The notes below the pieces were generated by a model. It worked only from the letters and a program-made list of their open reading frames with translations. It did not search any database and had not been told where the DNA came from. A stretch of DNA of 64,000 bases from Pseudochrobactrum kiredjianiae (lineage in GTDB: Bacteria; Pseudomonadota; Alphaproteobacteria; Rhizobiales; Rhizobiaceae). Numbering within the stretch: position 1 is the first letter of the stretch; every line of letters begins with the position of its first letter. The translations under genes were made by a program, and so were the position numbers. Shown piece after piece: positions 46,315 to 55,168 of the stretch. The stretch is from NCBI RefSeq assembly GCF_030362795.1, contig NZ_JAUCBM010000001.1, positions 124,001-188,000 on the forward strand. The letters are read 5' to 3'.

Positions 46315-46689
46315 AACATTAATATATTTACGGCCGGCGTCCTGCGCCTCGCGCAAAGATACTTCCATATCGCCGGACTGGCGCACACTGGTCAGTTTGA
46401 TCAGCATCGGAAGATTAACACCGGCAATCACTTCAACCCTGCCCGCATCAAGCACCGAAATTGCCAGATTGGAAGGTGTTCCGCCAAACATATCCGTCAG
46501 GATAATCACACCCTGTCCGAGATCAGCCCTAGCAACCGCCGCGACAATATCCTCACGACGTTTTTCCATATCATCATCGGCACCGATACAAACGGTTTCG
46601 AAATGTTCCTGAGGGCCGACAACATGCTCAACAGCATGGTGAAACTCTTCGGCCAGCCTTCCGTGCGTAACAAGCACGAGTCCGATCAT
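46288..46689 (-). CDS. PTS mannose-type EIIA protein
   Basis: Stand-alone EIIA domain of the mannose/fructose family, 133 residues from the ATG at 46689. It starts MIGLVLVTHGRLAEEF, with phosphorylation site His9, and has GVIILTDMFGGTPSNLA and EVIAGVNLPMLIKL. A longer frame to 46746 adds non-family residues. In alphaproteobacteria this protein takes phosphate from HPr for signalling to regulators such as ChvG/ChvI. Its 3' end is copied three more times immediately downstream. Confidence 0.93.
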   Translation of the reverse strand: MIGLVLVTHGRLAEEFHHAVEHVVGPQEHFETVCIGADDDMEKRREDIVAAVARADLGQGVIILTDMFGGTPSNLAISVLDAGRVEVIAGVNLPMLIKLTSVRQSGDMEVSLREAQDAGRKYINVASQVLTSK

Positions 46690-47109
46690 TATGTAACTGC
46701 TCCTGCTGGTCGCTTTTCCATTGCCGCACTCAAAATCGTGTCGCACTCACAATATAAAAGCCTGTAAGCTATATCTCTGCCTGAACCACCGGTTCTGGTC
46801 TATCTTCATAAAATCTAAGCCTTCTGACCGATATGCCCTGACTTTAACCTCAGGTTTTCAATATTGGCCAGACCGTCTATGTTGGCACCGAGAATAATGA
46901 GTGCAAGCAAAAAATAAAGCCCCCATGATTTTCGTCGCTTATGCCGCACAAAATCCCAAGGTAGTTTATCAATTAGCCGTTAAAAAATATTGTATTTTAG
47001 AGCGCTGTGCGCCTTTTGGGCGCTATACAAGGTCGCTCTAACATTTTATATTTACAGCATAATTCTACCTTAAACTGATTCAAGCTTTAGGAATTATGCG
47101 ATAGACAAT
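46690..47109. other. Gap between EIIA and hprK genes
   Basis: 420 bp with no gene I can support. The part at 46690-46997 shows no clear structure; the rest is occupied by a type A plus hairpin repeat at 46998-47104. Confidence 0.5.
46998..47104. repeat. Type A plus hairpin repeat
   Basis: AGAGCGCTGTGCGCC...GGTCGCTCT, then AACATTTTATATTT and a hairpin ACAGCATAATTCTA...TAGGAATTATGCG (to 47100). Same layout as 12781-12880, with the shared spacer nearly exact. It begins about 10 bp before the hprK stop on the other side. Confidence 0.87.
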
Positions 47110-47583
47110 TTATTTGCTGCCCCAGCGTTTCATCAATAATGTGGCTTCAATCGCTCTCGCACATTGCAGCGAATCGCAATCACCTGTCAGTTCAGGCAGT
47201 GTCAGAACCGGCACCATAAGTCCGGCCAGTTCGCGCATTTCATCCGTCGGATAGCGCGGCGCTTTATCAGCAGACACCAGTTCCACCAGCAGGTTGATTT
47301 CAGCTTGTGGCTGGTATGGAACTTCAAACAGGCCTGCGCCACGAATTTCAATTGCTCCGGCAATGGCCGGAGGTGTTGAGGCGATCAGTTTCTCATTATC
47401 TGTGCTGATAATGGTTTGGTCGTCTGCTATCAGCGTCCCAACACGACCAGCCTGATGTGCCCGCTCAATCAGTGTCAAAGCCAAAGACGATTTTCCCGAG
47501 CCGGAATTGCCGCATAATAAAACACCGAAAGAGCCGAGAACCAATGAGGTGGCGTGAAACACAAAACCATCAGACTGTGTCAT
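47110..47583 (-). CDS. hprK: HPr kinase/phosphorylase, short alphaproteobacterial form
   Basis: Bifunctional enzyme that phosphorylates HPr on serine. At 157 residues it has only the catalytic domain and lacks the N-terminal domain of the Firmicutes protein, which is usual in alphaproteobacteria. Walker A is GNSGSGKSSLAL at residues 25-36; the family signature EIRGAGLFEVPY and the TIxADD-like LIADDQTII follow. It lies 18 bp downstream of chvG on the same strand. Confidence 0.94.
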   Translation of the reverse strand: MTQSDGFVFHATSLVLGSFGVLLCGNSGSGKSSLALTLIERAHQAGRVGTLIADDQTIISTDNEKLIASTPPAIAGAIEIRGAGLFEVPYQPQAEINLLVELVSADKAPRYPTDEMRELAGLMVPVLTLPELTGDCDSLQCARAIEATLLMKRWGSK

Positions 47584-47601
47584 GTGTTTCTCCGCTTTTC
47601 A

Positions 47602-49443
47602 TCAATTTTCCGTATTTTGTGCGACCTGCGTGCGCTGACGTTTGGTATTTTCCGGTAATTCCGCCGGTAATTCAATCAGGAAACGTGCGCCCAGCCAATG
47701 TTCAGGATTGTTGGGATCAAGAATATTCGATGCTGTCAGTGTGCCGCCATGCGCTTCAATAATCTGCCTGCTGATTGATAATCCCAGACCGGAATTCTGA
47801 CCAAAAGCTTCAGACGACGGACGATCCGTATAAAAACGCTCAAAAATACGCTCGATATTTTCAGCACCTATCCCCGGACCATTATCCTCAATCACCACCT
47901 GAACTTTTGTTCCTTTATGTGCCAGAGAGACTTTGATCTCGCCGCTATCTTCCGGAACAAAGCTACGTGCATTTTCAATCAGGTTCGACACAACCTGACC
48001 AAGCCGCAAATCATGACCAGGTAAATAAAATCCTTTTGCACCTGCCGGTAATTTGCCGATATCGAGCAGAATTTTGGTGCCGACCTTATTGCGGCGCACT
48101 TCTCTCGCTGCCGCAACAATATTGTTCAGCAGCGCTTCCATATCCACGCGATCCGTATGTTCACGGGCAAGCTCGGCATCAAGGCGGGATGCATCCGAAA
48201 TATCGGTAATCAGACGATCGAGGCGGCGCACATCATGCTGGATTACATCCAGAAGGCGGGTTTTAGCGCTGTCGGTTTTTGCCAGCGGTAGCGTTTCAAC
48301 CGCACTGCGTAGAGATGTTAGCGGATTTTTCAGCTCATGGCTGACATCCGCCGCAAAGCTTTCAATCGCCTCAATACGCGCATATAGCGCATCGGTCATA
48401 TCGCGGATTGATGTGGAGAGATGCCCGACTTCATCCTGACGATCAGAGAAGTCCGGAATTTCCACACGGCCTTTAATACCATGGCGCACACGATCAGCGG
48501 CCTCTGACAATTTACGCAGCGGGTTGGCGATGGTCGATGCCAAAAACAGTGACAGGATAACCATTACCAGTGACACAACAACGAAAACGCGCAGGATCGC
48601 ATTGCGCTCACCGCGAACAATCTTGTCGATGTCACCGCCTTCGGTCGACATTAGCAGCACGCCGAGTACCGCGCGGTAGCGCTGGATCGGCACGGCAACA
48701 GACACAACCAGCTCGCCTTTTTCATTGCGACGTTGCGCTTTGCCCGAAGAACCGGTGAGCGCTGTAATCACTTCCGGATAGACCGAGCCATTACCGCCCG
48801 GCTGCTCCTGATAAAGCGGCAGGCTGTTGCGGTTAATCAGATTATTGAACCATATGCTGATGCGATCGCCCAGACTGCGATCTTCTTCATCCAGCTCCGG
48901 CAAATCATAACTCAGCACCTGACCACGCGAATAGAGATGGCGGGAATCCAGCAGAATATTGGCATTATTGTCGTAGATACGCGCACGGGTACTGGTCGGA
49001 GAAATCAGCGTTCGCAGCAATGGTGCGACTTTTTCCGGATTAATCGGAAATTCCCAGTTATCCGGTGAATCCGGTGAGGGCGTAATGCTCTGTCCGGCCT
49101 GTAATTCCAGCAATTTATCCGGATCAATCATGATCGAATTGGTATCGACACTTGCCGAAGAGGCAATCGATGCTGCAATAATTTTGCCTTGCGTCAGGAG
49201 ACTTTCAATCTTCGCATCCACCAGACCATCACGAAACTGATTGAGATACATAATCCCTGATACCAGTACCGCCAGCGCTGCGAGGTTGAGAAACAGAATA
49301 CGTTTGGTGAGGCTGGAAAAGACATAATTGCCCAGCAACCGGCGCAGCGGTGAAAACAAACGTCGCCAGACAAGCGAGCGCTGCCTGCGTGCAACACGCT
49401 CCTTGCGCCGCTCTATGCTTCTGTTTTCCGTTTCAGCGACCAT
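47602..49443 (-). CDS. chvG: Two-component sensor histidine kinase ChvG (BvrS/ExoS type)
   Basis: Membrane kinase of the envelope and acid-stress system. Of 613 residues, helix 1 is about 47-67 and helix 2 about 286-308, enclosing a periplasmic sensor domain of about 218 residues. HAMP follows at about 309-365. The H-box is DVSHELKNPLTSLRSAVETL with phosphoacceptor His369, then the N-box NLIENARSF, DNGPGIG and GLGLSISRQI. Downstream of chvI on the same strand, separated by a 124-bp gap with a long hairpin. Confidence 0.95.
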   Translation of the reverse strand: MVAETENRSIERRKERVARRQRSLVWRRLFSPLRRLLGNYVFSSLTKRILFLNLAALAVLVSGIMYLNQFRDGLVDAKIESLLTQGKIIAASIASSASVDTNSIMIDPDKLLELQAGQSITPSPDSPDNWEFPINPEKVAPLLRTLISPTSTRARIYDNNANILLDSRHLYSRGQVLSYDLPELDEEDRSLGDRISIWFNNLINRNSLPLYQEQPGGNGSVYPEVITALTGSSGKAQRRNEKGELVVSVAVPIQRYRAVLGVLLMSTEGGDIDKIVRGERNAILRVFVVVSLVMVILSLFLASTIANPLRKLSEAADRVRHGIKGRVEIPDFSDRQDEVGHLSTSIRDMTDALYARIEAIESFAADVSHELKNPLTSLRSAVETLPLAKTDSAKTRLLDVIQHDVRRLDRLITDISDASRLDAELAREHTDRVDMEALLNNIVAAAREVRRNKVGTKILLDIGKLPAGAKGFYLPGHDLRLGQVVSNLIENARSFVPEDSGEIKVSLAHKGTKVQVVIEDNGPGIGAENIERIFERFYTDRPSSEAFGQNSGLGLSISRQIIEAHGGTLTASNILDPNNPEHWLGARFLIELPAELPENTKRQRTQVAQNTEN

Positions 49444-49472
49444 TGAAAACGATCAGTTCCTTTAGCTTGAAA

Positions 49473-49516
49473 CACTGAACATCATGCATTTTCTCATAAA
49501 CGCATGATGTTCAGTG
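49473..49516 (-). other. Long hairpin between chvI and chvG
   Basis: A perfect 15-bp inverted repeat, CACTGAACATCATGC at 49473-49487 and GCATGATGTTCAGTG at 49502-49516, with a 14-nt loop. It has no clear T tract, so it could be a processing or attenuation structure that sets the chvG:chvI ratio. Confidence 0.65.
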
Positions 49517-49567
49517 CTTTAATATCTGCGAAGCTCTTACGCCTCGTGTTTCTTAATTTTGCGAGGC

Positions 49568-50287
49568 TTACGCCTCGCGGAAGCGATAGCCAACACCATA
49601 AAGCGTCTCAATCATTTCAAAATCGTCATCAACAACTTTGAACTTCTTACGCAGGCGTTTGATATGACTGTCGATCGTGCGGTCGTCAACATAGACCTGC
49701 TCGTCATAGGCTGCATCCATCAACGCATCACGACTTTTTACAACACCCGGACGCTGTGCCAGCGAATGCAGGATGAGGAATTCGGTAACTGTGAGTGTGA
49801 CCGGTTCGCCCTTCCATGTGCAGGTATGGCGCTCCTGATCCATTTCCAGCTGGCCGCGCTGCAATGATTTTGTCGGCTGACCCGGATTTTTAATCGCACC
49901 TTCACGGGCAGCCACACGACGCAGAACCGCTTTCACACGTTCTACCAGCAAGCGCTGCGAGAATGGTTTGGTGATAAAATCATCCGCGCCCATTTTCAGG
50001 CCGAACAATTCATCAATCTCATCATCTTTCGAAGTCAGAAAGATGACCGGAAGATCGGATTTCTGACGCAGACGACGGAGCAGCTCCATACCATCCATGC
50101 GTGGCATTTTAATATCAAAGATCGCGAGGTTCGGCGGGCGGGCAGTCAAACCATCCAGTGCCGATGCACCGTCTGTGTAGGTCTCGACCCGATAGCCTTC
50201 CGATTCCAGAGCAATGGAAACAGAAGTCAGGATATTACGGTCATCATCTACGAGCGCAATGGTCTGTGTTACCGGAACTTCCTTCAT
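49568..50287 (-). CDS. chvI: Two-component response regulator ChvI (BvrR type)
   Basis: OmpR-family regulator paired with ChvG. The receiver domain (residues about 8-120) has ALVDDDRN, the phosphoacceptor Asp58 in [13 protein letters not shown], and FLTSKDDE. The winged-helix DNA-binding domain follows with [15 protein letters not shown] and ends GVGYRFREA. Length is 239. A palindrome GCGAGGC-TTAC-GCCTCGC (49561-49578) spans the stop codon, and part of it recurs about 20 bp downstream. The gene is divergent from pckA, a known target of this system in related bacteria. Confidence 0.95.
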   Translation of the reverse strand: MKEVPVTQTIALVDDDRNILTSVSIALESEGYRVETYTDGASALDGLTARPPNLAIFDIKMPRMDGMELLRRLRQKSDLPVIFLTSKDDEIDELFGLKMGADDFITKPFSQRLLVERVKAVLRRVAAREGAIKNPGQPTKSLQRGQLEMDQERHTCTWKGEPVTLTVTEFLILHSLAQRPGVVKSRDALMDAAYDEQVYVDDRTIDSHIKRLRKKFKVVDDDFEMIETLYGVGYRFREA

Positions 50288-50597
50288 CAGGTCGCTTCTC
50301 CTCGGTTAATAGTGTCTGATTATCGTATATAGCACGTCTTTTAAGCAGGACAAATTAAGTACAAAGTAAGGCGACAGCACTTTCTCATTTAAATTACCTG
50401 CCATTTGCATCCTGTTTTTACACTTGCTCTATGTGGATAGCGGTCAGATAAATTGCCATATAAACGATTTAAAAAAAATTTAAAAAATTTTAAACGATTA
50501 AAGATTTGAAATTGTCTCGCTAATCTGGTTGTGACTTTGCCTTAGCGCGGAGAGAAAATGCGCTGTCGACCAACCACTAAAACTGCGAGTGAAAATT
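50288..50597. promoter_or_regulatory. Divergent chvI / pckA promoter region
   Basis: This 310-bp gap carries the promoters of chvI and pckA. It is A/T-rich, with a run of A and T at 50470-50500 and a near-consensus DnaA-box-like TGTGGATAG at about 50432-50440. ChvI and gluconeogenic control of pckA would act here, but I cannot identify binding sites with confidence. Confidence 0.45.
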
Positions 50598-52208
50598 ATG
50601 ATCGAGACTGGCAATCGCAACCCAGCTGCTTCCATTGCAACGTCGGGGCTAAAAGACCTCGCCGCGGTCTATTATAATTTTGGGCCTGCCCAGCTTTATG
50701 AAGAGTCGATCCGCCGCAGCGAGTCGACCCTCACCGCTCAGGGTGCATTGATGGCCGTTACCGGCCAACACACAGGCCGCAGCCCTAAAGACAAATTCGT
50801 TGTGCGCGATGCAACCACTGAAGAACAAATCTGGTGGGATAACAACAAGCCGATGAGCCCGGAAAACTTTGCCAAGCTGCATGCCGATTTCATCGAGCAC
50901 GCCAAAGGCAAAGAACTGTTCGTTCAGGATCTGATCGGTGGTGCAGACGCTGAGCACAATATCAAGGTTCGCGTTGTTACCGAATTTGCCTGGCACTCGC
51001 TATTCATCCGCAACCTGCTGATCCGTCCTGAAATTGCTGCTCTGCAGAGCTTCATGCCGGAAATGACCATTATTGATCTGCCATCCTTCCGTGCAGATCC
51101 TGAAAAATACGGCTGCCGCTCCGAGACTGTGATCGCCTGCGATCTGGTCAATAAAATTGTGCTGATCGGCGGTACTTCCTATGCCGGTGAAATGAAGAAG
51201 TCGGTCTTTACCGCTCTGAACTACATTCTGCCTGCAAAAGGCATCATGCCAATGCATTGCTCGGCCAATGAAGCGCCAAACGGTGATACCGCGATTTTCT
51301 TCGGTCTGTCCGGCACCGGTAAAACCACTCTCTCTGCTGATCCGACACGCACGCTGATCGGTGATGATGAGCATGGCTGGAGCGAAAACGGCATCTTCAA
51401 TTTTGAAGGCGGCTGCTACGCCAAGACCATCCGTCTTTCCGCAGAAGCTGAACCGGAAATTTACTCCACAACACAGCGTTTCGGCACTGTGCTGGAAAAT
51501 GTTGTTCTCGATGAAAACCGCCAGCCGGATTTCAATGATGGTTCGCGCACAGAAAATACCCGCGCAGCCTATCCGCTGGATTTCATCTCTAATGCATCCA
51601 AAACCGGTACTGCCGGTCAGCCGAAAAACGTCATCATGCTCACTGCTGATGCTTTCGGTGTCATGCCTCCGATTGCCAAGCTGACCCCTGCTCAGGCTAT
51701 GTACCACTTCCTGTCCGGTTATACCGCTAAGGTTGCCGGTACAGAAAAAGGTGTAACCGAGCCGGAAGCAACCTTCTCCACCTGCTTTGGCGCGCCTTTC
51801 ATGCCGCGCCATCCGTCAGAATATGGCGATCTGCTGCGTAAACTGATTGCTGAGCACAAAGTTGACTGCTGGCTGGTCAACACCGGTTGGACCGGTGGTG
51901 CTTACGGTACCGGCAACCGTATGCCGATCAAGGCAACGCGCGCCCTGCTCTCCGCAGCGCTTGACGGTTCGCTCAATGGTGCAGAATTCCGCACAGACCC
52001 GAATTTCGGCTTTGAAGTGCCGGTTGCTGTTCCGGGTGTGGATTCAAAGATCCTTGATCCGCGTTCAACATGGGCGGACAAAGCAGCCTATGATGCGCAG
52101 GCTAAAAAACTTGCTAATATGTTCATCACGAACTTTACCAAGTTTGAAACCCATGTGGATGCAGAAGTGCGTTCCGCAGCGCCATCTTTGGCAATTGCTG
52201 CTGAATAA
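50598..52208 (+). CDS. pckA: Phosphoenolpyruvate carboxykinase (ATP)
   Basis: ATP-dependent decarboxylation and phosphorylation of oxaloacetate to PEP, entry to gluconeogenesis. The ATG at 50598 is used; a GTG three codons upstream is possible. The 536-residue protein has the signature [16 protein letters not shown] (P-loop), LIGDDEHGW with the metal-binding Asp, and [10 protein letters not shown]. Its position opposite chvI, beside PTS regulators, fits control by carbon supply and the ChvG/ChvI system. Confidence 0.97.
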   Translation: MIETGNRNPAASIATSGLKDLAAVYYNFGPAQLYEESIRRSESTLTAQGALMAVTGQHTGRSPKDKFVVRDATTEEQIWWDNNKPMSPENFAKLHADFIEHAKGKELFVQDLIGGADAEHNIKVRVVTEFAWHSLFIRNLLIRPEIAALQSFMPEMTIIDLPSFRADPEKYGCRSETVIACDLVNKIVLIGGTSYAGEMKKSVFTALNYILPAKGIMPMHCSANEAPNGDTAIFFGLSGTGKTTLSADPTRTLIGDDEHGWSENGIFNFEGGCYAKTIRLSAEAEPEIYSTTQRFGTVLENVVLDENRQPDFNDGSRTENTRAAYPLDFISNASKTGTAGQPKNVIMLTADAFGVMPPIAKLTPAQAMYHFLSGYTAKVAGTEKGVTEPEATFSTCFGAPFMPRHPSEYGDLLRKLIAEHKVDCWLVNTGWTGGAYGTGNRMPIKATRALLSAALDGSLNGAEFRTDPNFGFEVPVAVPGVDSKILDPRSTWADKAAYDAQAKKLANMFITNFTKFETHVDAEVRSAAPSLAIAAE

Positions 52209-52231
52209 GAACCAAAAAGTAAATTTATAAG

Positions 52232-52260
52232 ACGGCGCTCTTTGAGCGCCGTTTTTATTT
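52232..52260 (+). terminator. Terminator of pckA
   Basis: The 9-bp stem ACGGCGCTC/GAGCGCCGT (52232-52240 and 52244-52252) with a TTT loop is followed by a T-rich run. Confidence 0.9.
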
Positions 52261-52305
52261 GTACACTTACCTTCGCAGTTTCAGGATATTCCGGTATAAG
52301 CGGCT

Positions 52306-52746
52306 ATGACGGAACAAAACAAACATCTTATCCGCATTACCAACCGGATCAGTATTCACGAAAATCTGCTGGAAGAGAGTTTTATTCGCTCTTCGGGTCC
52401 CGGCGGACAGAATGTGAATAAGGTTTCCACGGCTGTACAGCTGCGTTTTGCAGCATCACAGGCCGATTTGCCGGAAGATGTTTATGCGCGCCTTATGAGC
52501 CTTGCAGGCCAGCGTGCTAATAAAGATGGTGAAATCCTGATTGAAGCCAGCCGCTTTCGCAGTCAGGAGAAAAATCGCGAAGATGCCCGCAATCGTATGA
52601 TTGCCTTGATTGTGGAGGCTGCGAAGCCGCCACCGCCACCGCGCAGAAAAACCAAACCGACCAAAGGCTCCGTCGAGCGACGCCTGAAAGCGAAATCAGG
52701 ACGCTCCGATGTCAAGAAAATGCGCCAGCGGATCAAATCTGACTAA
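52306..52746 (+). CDS. arfB: Alternative ribosome-rescue factor ArfB (YaeJ)
   Basis: Peptidyl-tRNA hydrolase that frees ribosomes stalled on mRNAs without a stop codon. Of 146 residues, the RF-1 domain has the catalytic GGQ in SSGPGGQNVNKVSTAVQLRF at about residues 26-28. The C-terminal basic tail (KPTKGSVERRLKAKSGRSDVKKMRQRIKSD) is the part that enters the empty mRNA channel. Both regions are complete. Confidence 0.94.
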   Translation: MTEQNKHLIRITNRISIHENLLEESFIRSSGPGGQNVNKVSTAVQLRFAASQADLPEDVYARLMSLAGQRANKDGEILIEASRFRSQEKNREDARNRMIALIVEAAKPPPPPRRKTKPTKGSVERRLKAKSGRSDVKKMRQRIKSD

Positions 52747-52847
52747 TCTGACAGGAATGCGGTTATTTTAAACAACCGGCTTTCTTAATTCATATATCTG
52801 CCTATATTCTTTATCGGATCGTAATTGACACCAAAAGGAGAGACGGA

Positions 52848-53297
52848 ATGGGCATATTTGATTTTGTGAAATCGGTTGGTACCAAACTTGGTTTTGGTGA
52901 CGATGAACCCAAAGCGGATGACCTGAAAAAGGAACTGGATTCGCATAATCTCGGTACCGGCGATGTACAGGTTTCTGTCCAAGGTGACAAAGCTGTGCTG
53001 ACAGGGAATGTTAAGGACCAGTCTGCTTTTGAAAAAGCAATTATTGCTGTCGGTAACTCTCTTGGTGTTTCCAAAGTTGAAGCGTCAGAGCTGAAAGTTG
53101 ACGGCGCAGCAGAAGGCGCAGCACCGGTTTTCTATACGGTGAAAAAGGGCGATAATCTCTGGAAAATCGCTGAATCCCAGTATGGTAAAGGCCATGGCGA
53201 CAAAAACCCGAAAATTTTTGAAGCCAATAAGCCAATGCTGACCTCACCGGACAAAATCTATCCGGGTCAGGTTCTGCGTATTCCGCCTTTGGCGTAA
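52848..53297 (+). CDS. BON and LysM domain protein (YgaU/LysM type)
   Basis: A 149-residue protein with an N-terminal 40-residue segment (GIFDFVKSVGTKLGFGDDE), a BON domain (about 45-95: VQVSVQGDKAVLTGNVKDQSAFEKAIIAVGN) and a C-terminal LysM domain (about 100-148: YTVKKGDNLWKIAESQYGKGHGDKNPKIFEANKPML). E. coli Kbp/YgaU is a potassium-binding protein with the same architecture, so a similar role is plausible. No signal peptide is visible, which suits a cytoplasmic protein. It is bounded by terminators. Confidence 0.88.
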   Translation: MGIFDFVKSVGTKLGFGDDEPKADDLKKELDSHNLGTGDVQVSVQGDKAVLTGNVKDQSAFEKAIIAVGNSLGVSKVEASELKVDGAAEGAAPVFYTVKKGDNLWKIAESQYGKGHGDKNPKIFEANKPMLTSPDKIYPGQVLRIPPLA

Positions 53298-53315
53298 AAT
53301 AACCATTTTCAATAA

Positions 53316-53355
53316 AAAAGCCCCGCCGTTGATAACAGGCGGGGCTTTTTTATGC
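53316..53355 (+). terminator. Terminator of the BON-LysM gene
   Basis: The 12-bp stem AAAAGCCCCGCC/GGCGGGGCTTTT (53316-53327 and 53338-53349) is followed by T. Confidence 0.93.
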
Positions 53356-53469
53356 CTGAATTTCTCTTACATAAAGATATAAAGATTACCTTATATTTTA
53401 TTTGAGCCGCTTTGTTTGATCTGCTACAAATTGCGCATCGACGTTATAACAACTGAAGGTGGAGTGCAG

Positions 53470-54870
53470 ATGTCTGTATCGGGAGAATATATCATCAAGG
53501 ATATCGGTCTGGCTGACTGGGGACGCAAAGAGATCATCATTGCGGAAACAGAAATGCCGGGTCTGATGGCATCACGTGAGGAATTCGGACCGCAGCAGAC
53601 ACTCAAAGGTGCGCGTATTTCCGGTTCCCTGCATATGACAATCCAGACAGCTGTGCTGATTGAAACATTGCAGGCCTTGGGTGCTGAAGTGCGTTGGGCA
53701 TCCTGCAATATTTTCTCGACGCAGGATCATGCGGCTGCGGCTATCGCGGCACAAGGCACACCGGTTTTTGCCATTAAAGGCGAAACGCTGGAAGAGTACT
53801 GGACTTACACAGACAAAATTTTTCAATGGCCGGATGGTGAACCTTCGAACCTGATCCTCGATGATGGTGGCGATGCTACCATGTATATTCTGATCGGTGC
53901 CCGTGCCGAGGCCGGTGAGGACGTCTTATCCAATCCAGGTAATGAAGAAGAAGAAATCCTTTTCGCGCAGATCAAAAAACGTATGGCTGAAACACCGGGC
54001 TTTTTCACCCGTCAGCGTGCGGCACTGAAAGGTGTGACGGAAGAAACCACTACCGGTGTGAACCGTCTTTATCAATTACAGCGAGCCGGTCAGCTGCCTT
54101 TCCCTGCGATTAACGTCAATGACAGCGTGACCAAGTCGAAATTCGACAATAAATATGGCTGTAAAGAATCGCTGGTCGATGGCATCCGCCGCGGGACTGA
54201 TGTGATGATGGCCGGTAAAGTCGCCGTTGTTTGCGGCTATGGTGATGTGGGTAAAGGCTCGGCGCAGTCTCTGCTTGGTGCCGGTGCCCGCGTGAAGGTC
54301 ACTGAAGTTGATCCGATCTGCGCTCTGCAGGCAGCAATGGACGGTTTTGAAGTCGTAACGCTGGATGATGCCGCAGCCGATGCGGATATCGTGATTACCA
54401 CCACCGGTAATAAAGATGTCATCACCATCGAGCATATGCGCAAGATGAAAGACATGGTGATTGTCGGTAATATCGGCCATTTTGATAATGAAATTCAGGT
54501 GGGTGCCCTGCGCAATCTGAAATGGACCAATATCAAGCCGCAGGTGGATATGATCACCTTCCCGGATGACAAACGTCTGATCCTGTTGTCAGAAGGACGT
54601 TTGCTTAATCTCGGCAACGCGACCGGTCATCCGAGCTTTGTGATGTCCGCGTCTTTCACCAATCAGGTGCTGGGTCAGATCGAGTTGTTTACCCGCGGTG
54701 AAAATTATAAAAATGAGGTCTATGTGCTGCCGAAACACCTTGATGAAAAGGTTGCACGTCTGCATCTGGCCAAGCTCGGCGTGAAGCTGACTGTGCTTTC
54801 TGAGGAACAGGCTGCATATATCGGCGTTACACCGCAGGGGCCTTTCAAGTCGGACCACTACAGATATTAA
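53470..54870 (+). CDS. ahcY: S-adenosylhomocysteine hydrolase
   Basis: NAD-dependent hydrolysis of SAH to adenosine and homocysteine in the methylation cycle. The ATG at 53470 has GGTGGAG upstream and gives the family N-terminus [22 protein letters not shown]; the longer frame from 53416 is not family-like. Length 466. Signatures are ETMPGLM-like [36 protein letters not shown], the NAD-binding [10 protein letters not shown], and the C-terminal PFKSDHYRY. No SAH or SAM riboswitch was recognised in the 115-bp leader. Confidence 0.97.
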   Translation: MSVSGEYIIKDIGLADWGRKEIIIAETEMPGLMASREEFGPQQTLKGARISGSLHMTIQTAVLIETLQALGAEVRWASCNIFSTQDHAAAAIAAQGTPVFAIKGETLEEYWTYTDKIFQWPDGEPSNLILDDGGDATMYILIGARAEAGEDVLSNPGNEEEEILFAQIKKRMAETPGFFTRQRAALKGVTEETTTGVNRLYQLQRAGQLPFPAINVNDSVTKSKFDNKYGCKESLVDGIRRGTDVMMAGKVAVVCGYGDVGKGSAQSLLGAGARVKVTEVDPICALQAAMDGFEVVTLDDAAADADIVITTTGNKDVITIEHMRKMKDMVIVGNIGHFDNEIQVGALRNLKWTNIKPQVDMITFPDDKRLILLSEGRLLNLGNATGHPSFVMSASFTNQVLGQIELFTRGENYKNEVYVLPKHLDEKVARLHLAKLGVKLTVLSEEQAAYIGVTPQGPFKSDHYRY

Positions 54871-54901
54871 CTATAGTTTAATCGACATACTAGATATTGT
54901 G

Positions 54902-54933
54902 ACCGGAAGGATTGACATCCTTCCGGTTTTTAT
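54902..54933 (+). terminator. Terminator of ahcY
   Basis: The 10-bp perfect stem ACCGGAAGGA/TCCTTCCGGT (54902-54911 and 54918-54927) is followed by a T run. Confidence 0.93.
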
Positions 54934-55168
54934 TTTTGCGCGTGCTGCGCTTCAATCTGATTCCCTGTGCCTGTATTGTGGTATGATTCGACACTATGTT
55001 TTGCCGTTTCAGAACTTCATTGAACGGTCACAATAATGCGAAAATACACAATCGAGAGTGGTCGCAGATTCTATATTTTGCGGCGCGTTTCTGAGAGGGC
55101 AGAATTCTCTGTCCCTGATTTTTAAACAGATATGAAGCAGCTTTTGCTGTGGCGGAGAATTTTAAGGC

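Noticed and set aside
53356-53469. SAH or SAM riboswitch before ahcY
   Set aside because: The 115-bp leader shows no conserved SAH or SAM core that I can recognise; a covariance-model search would settle it.
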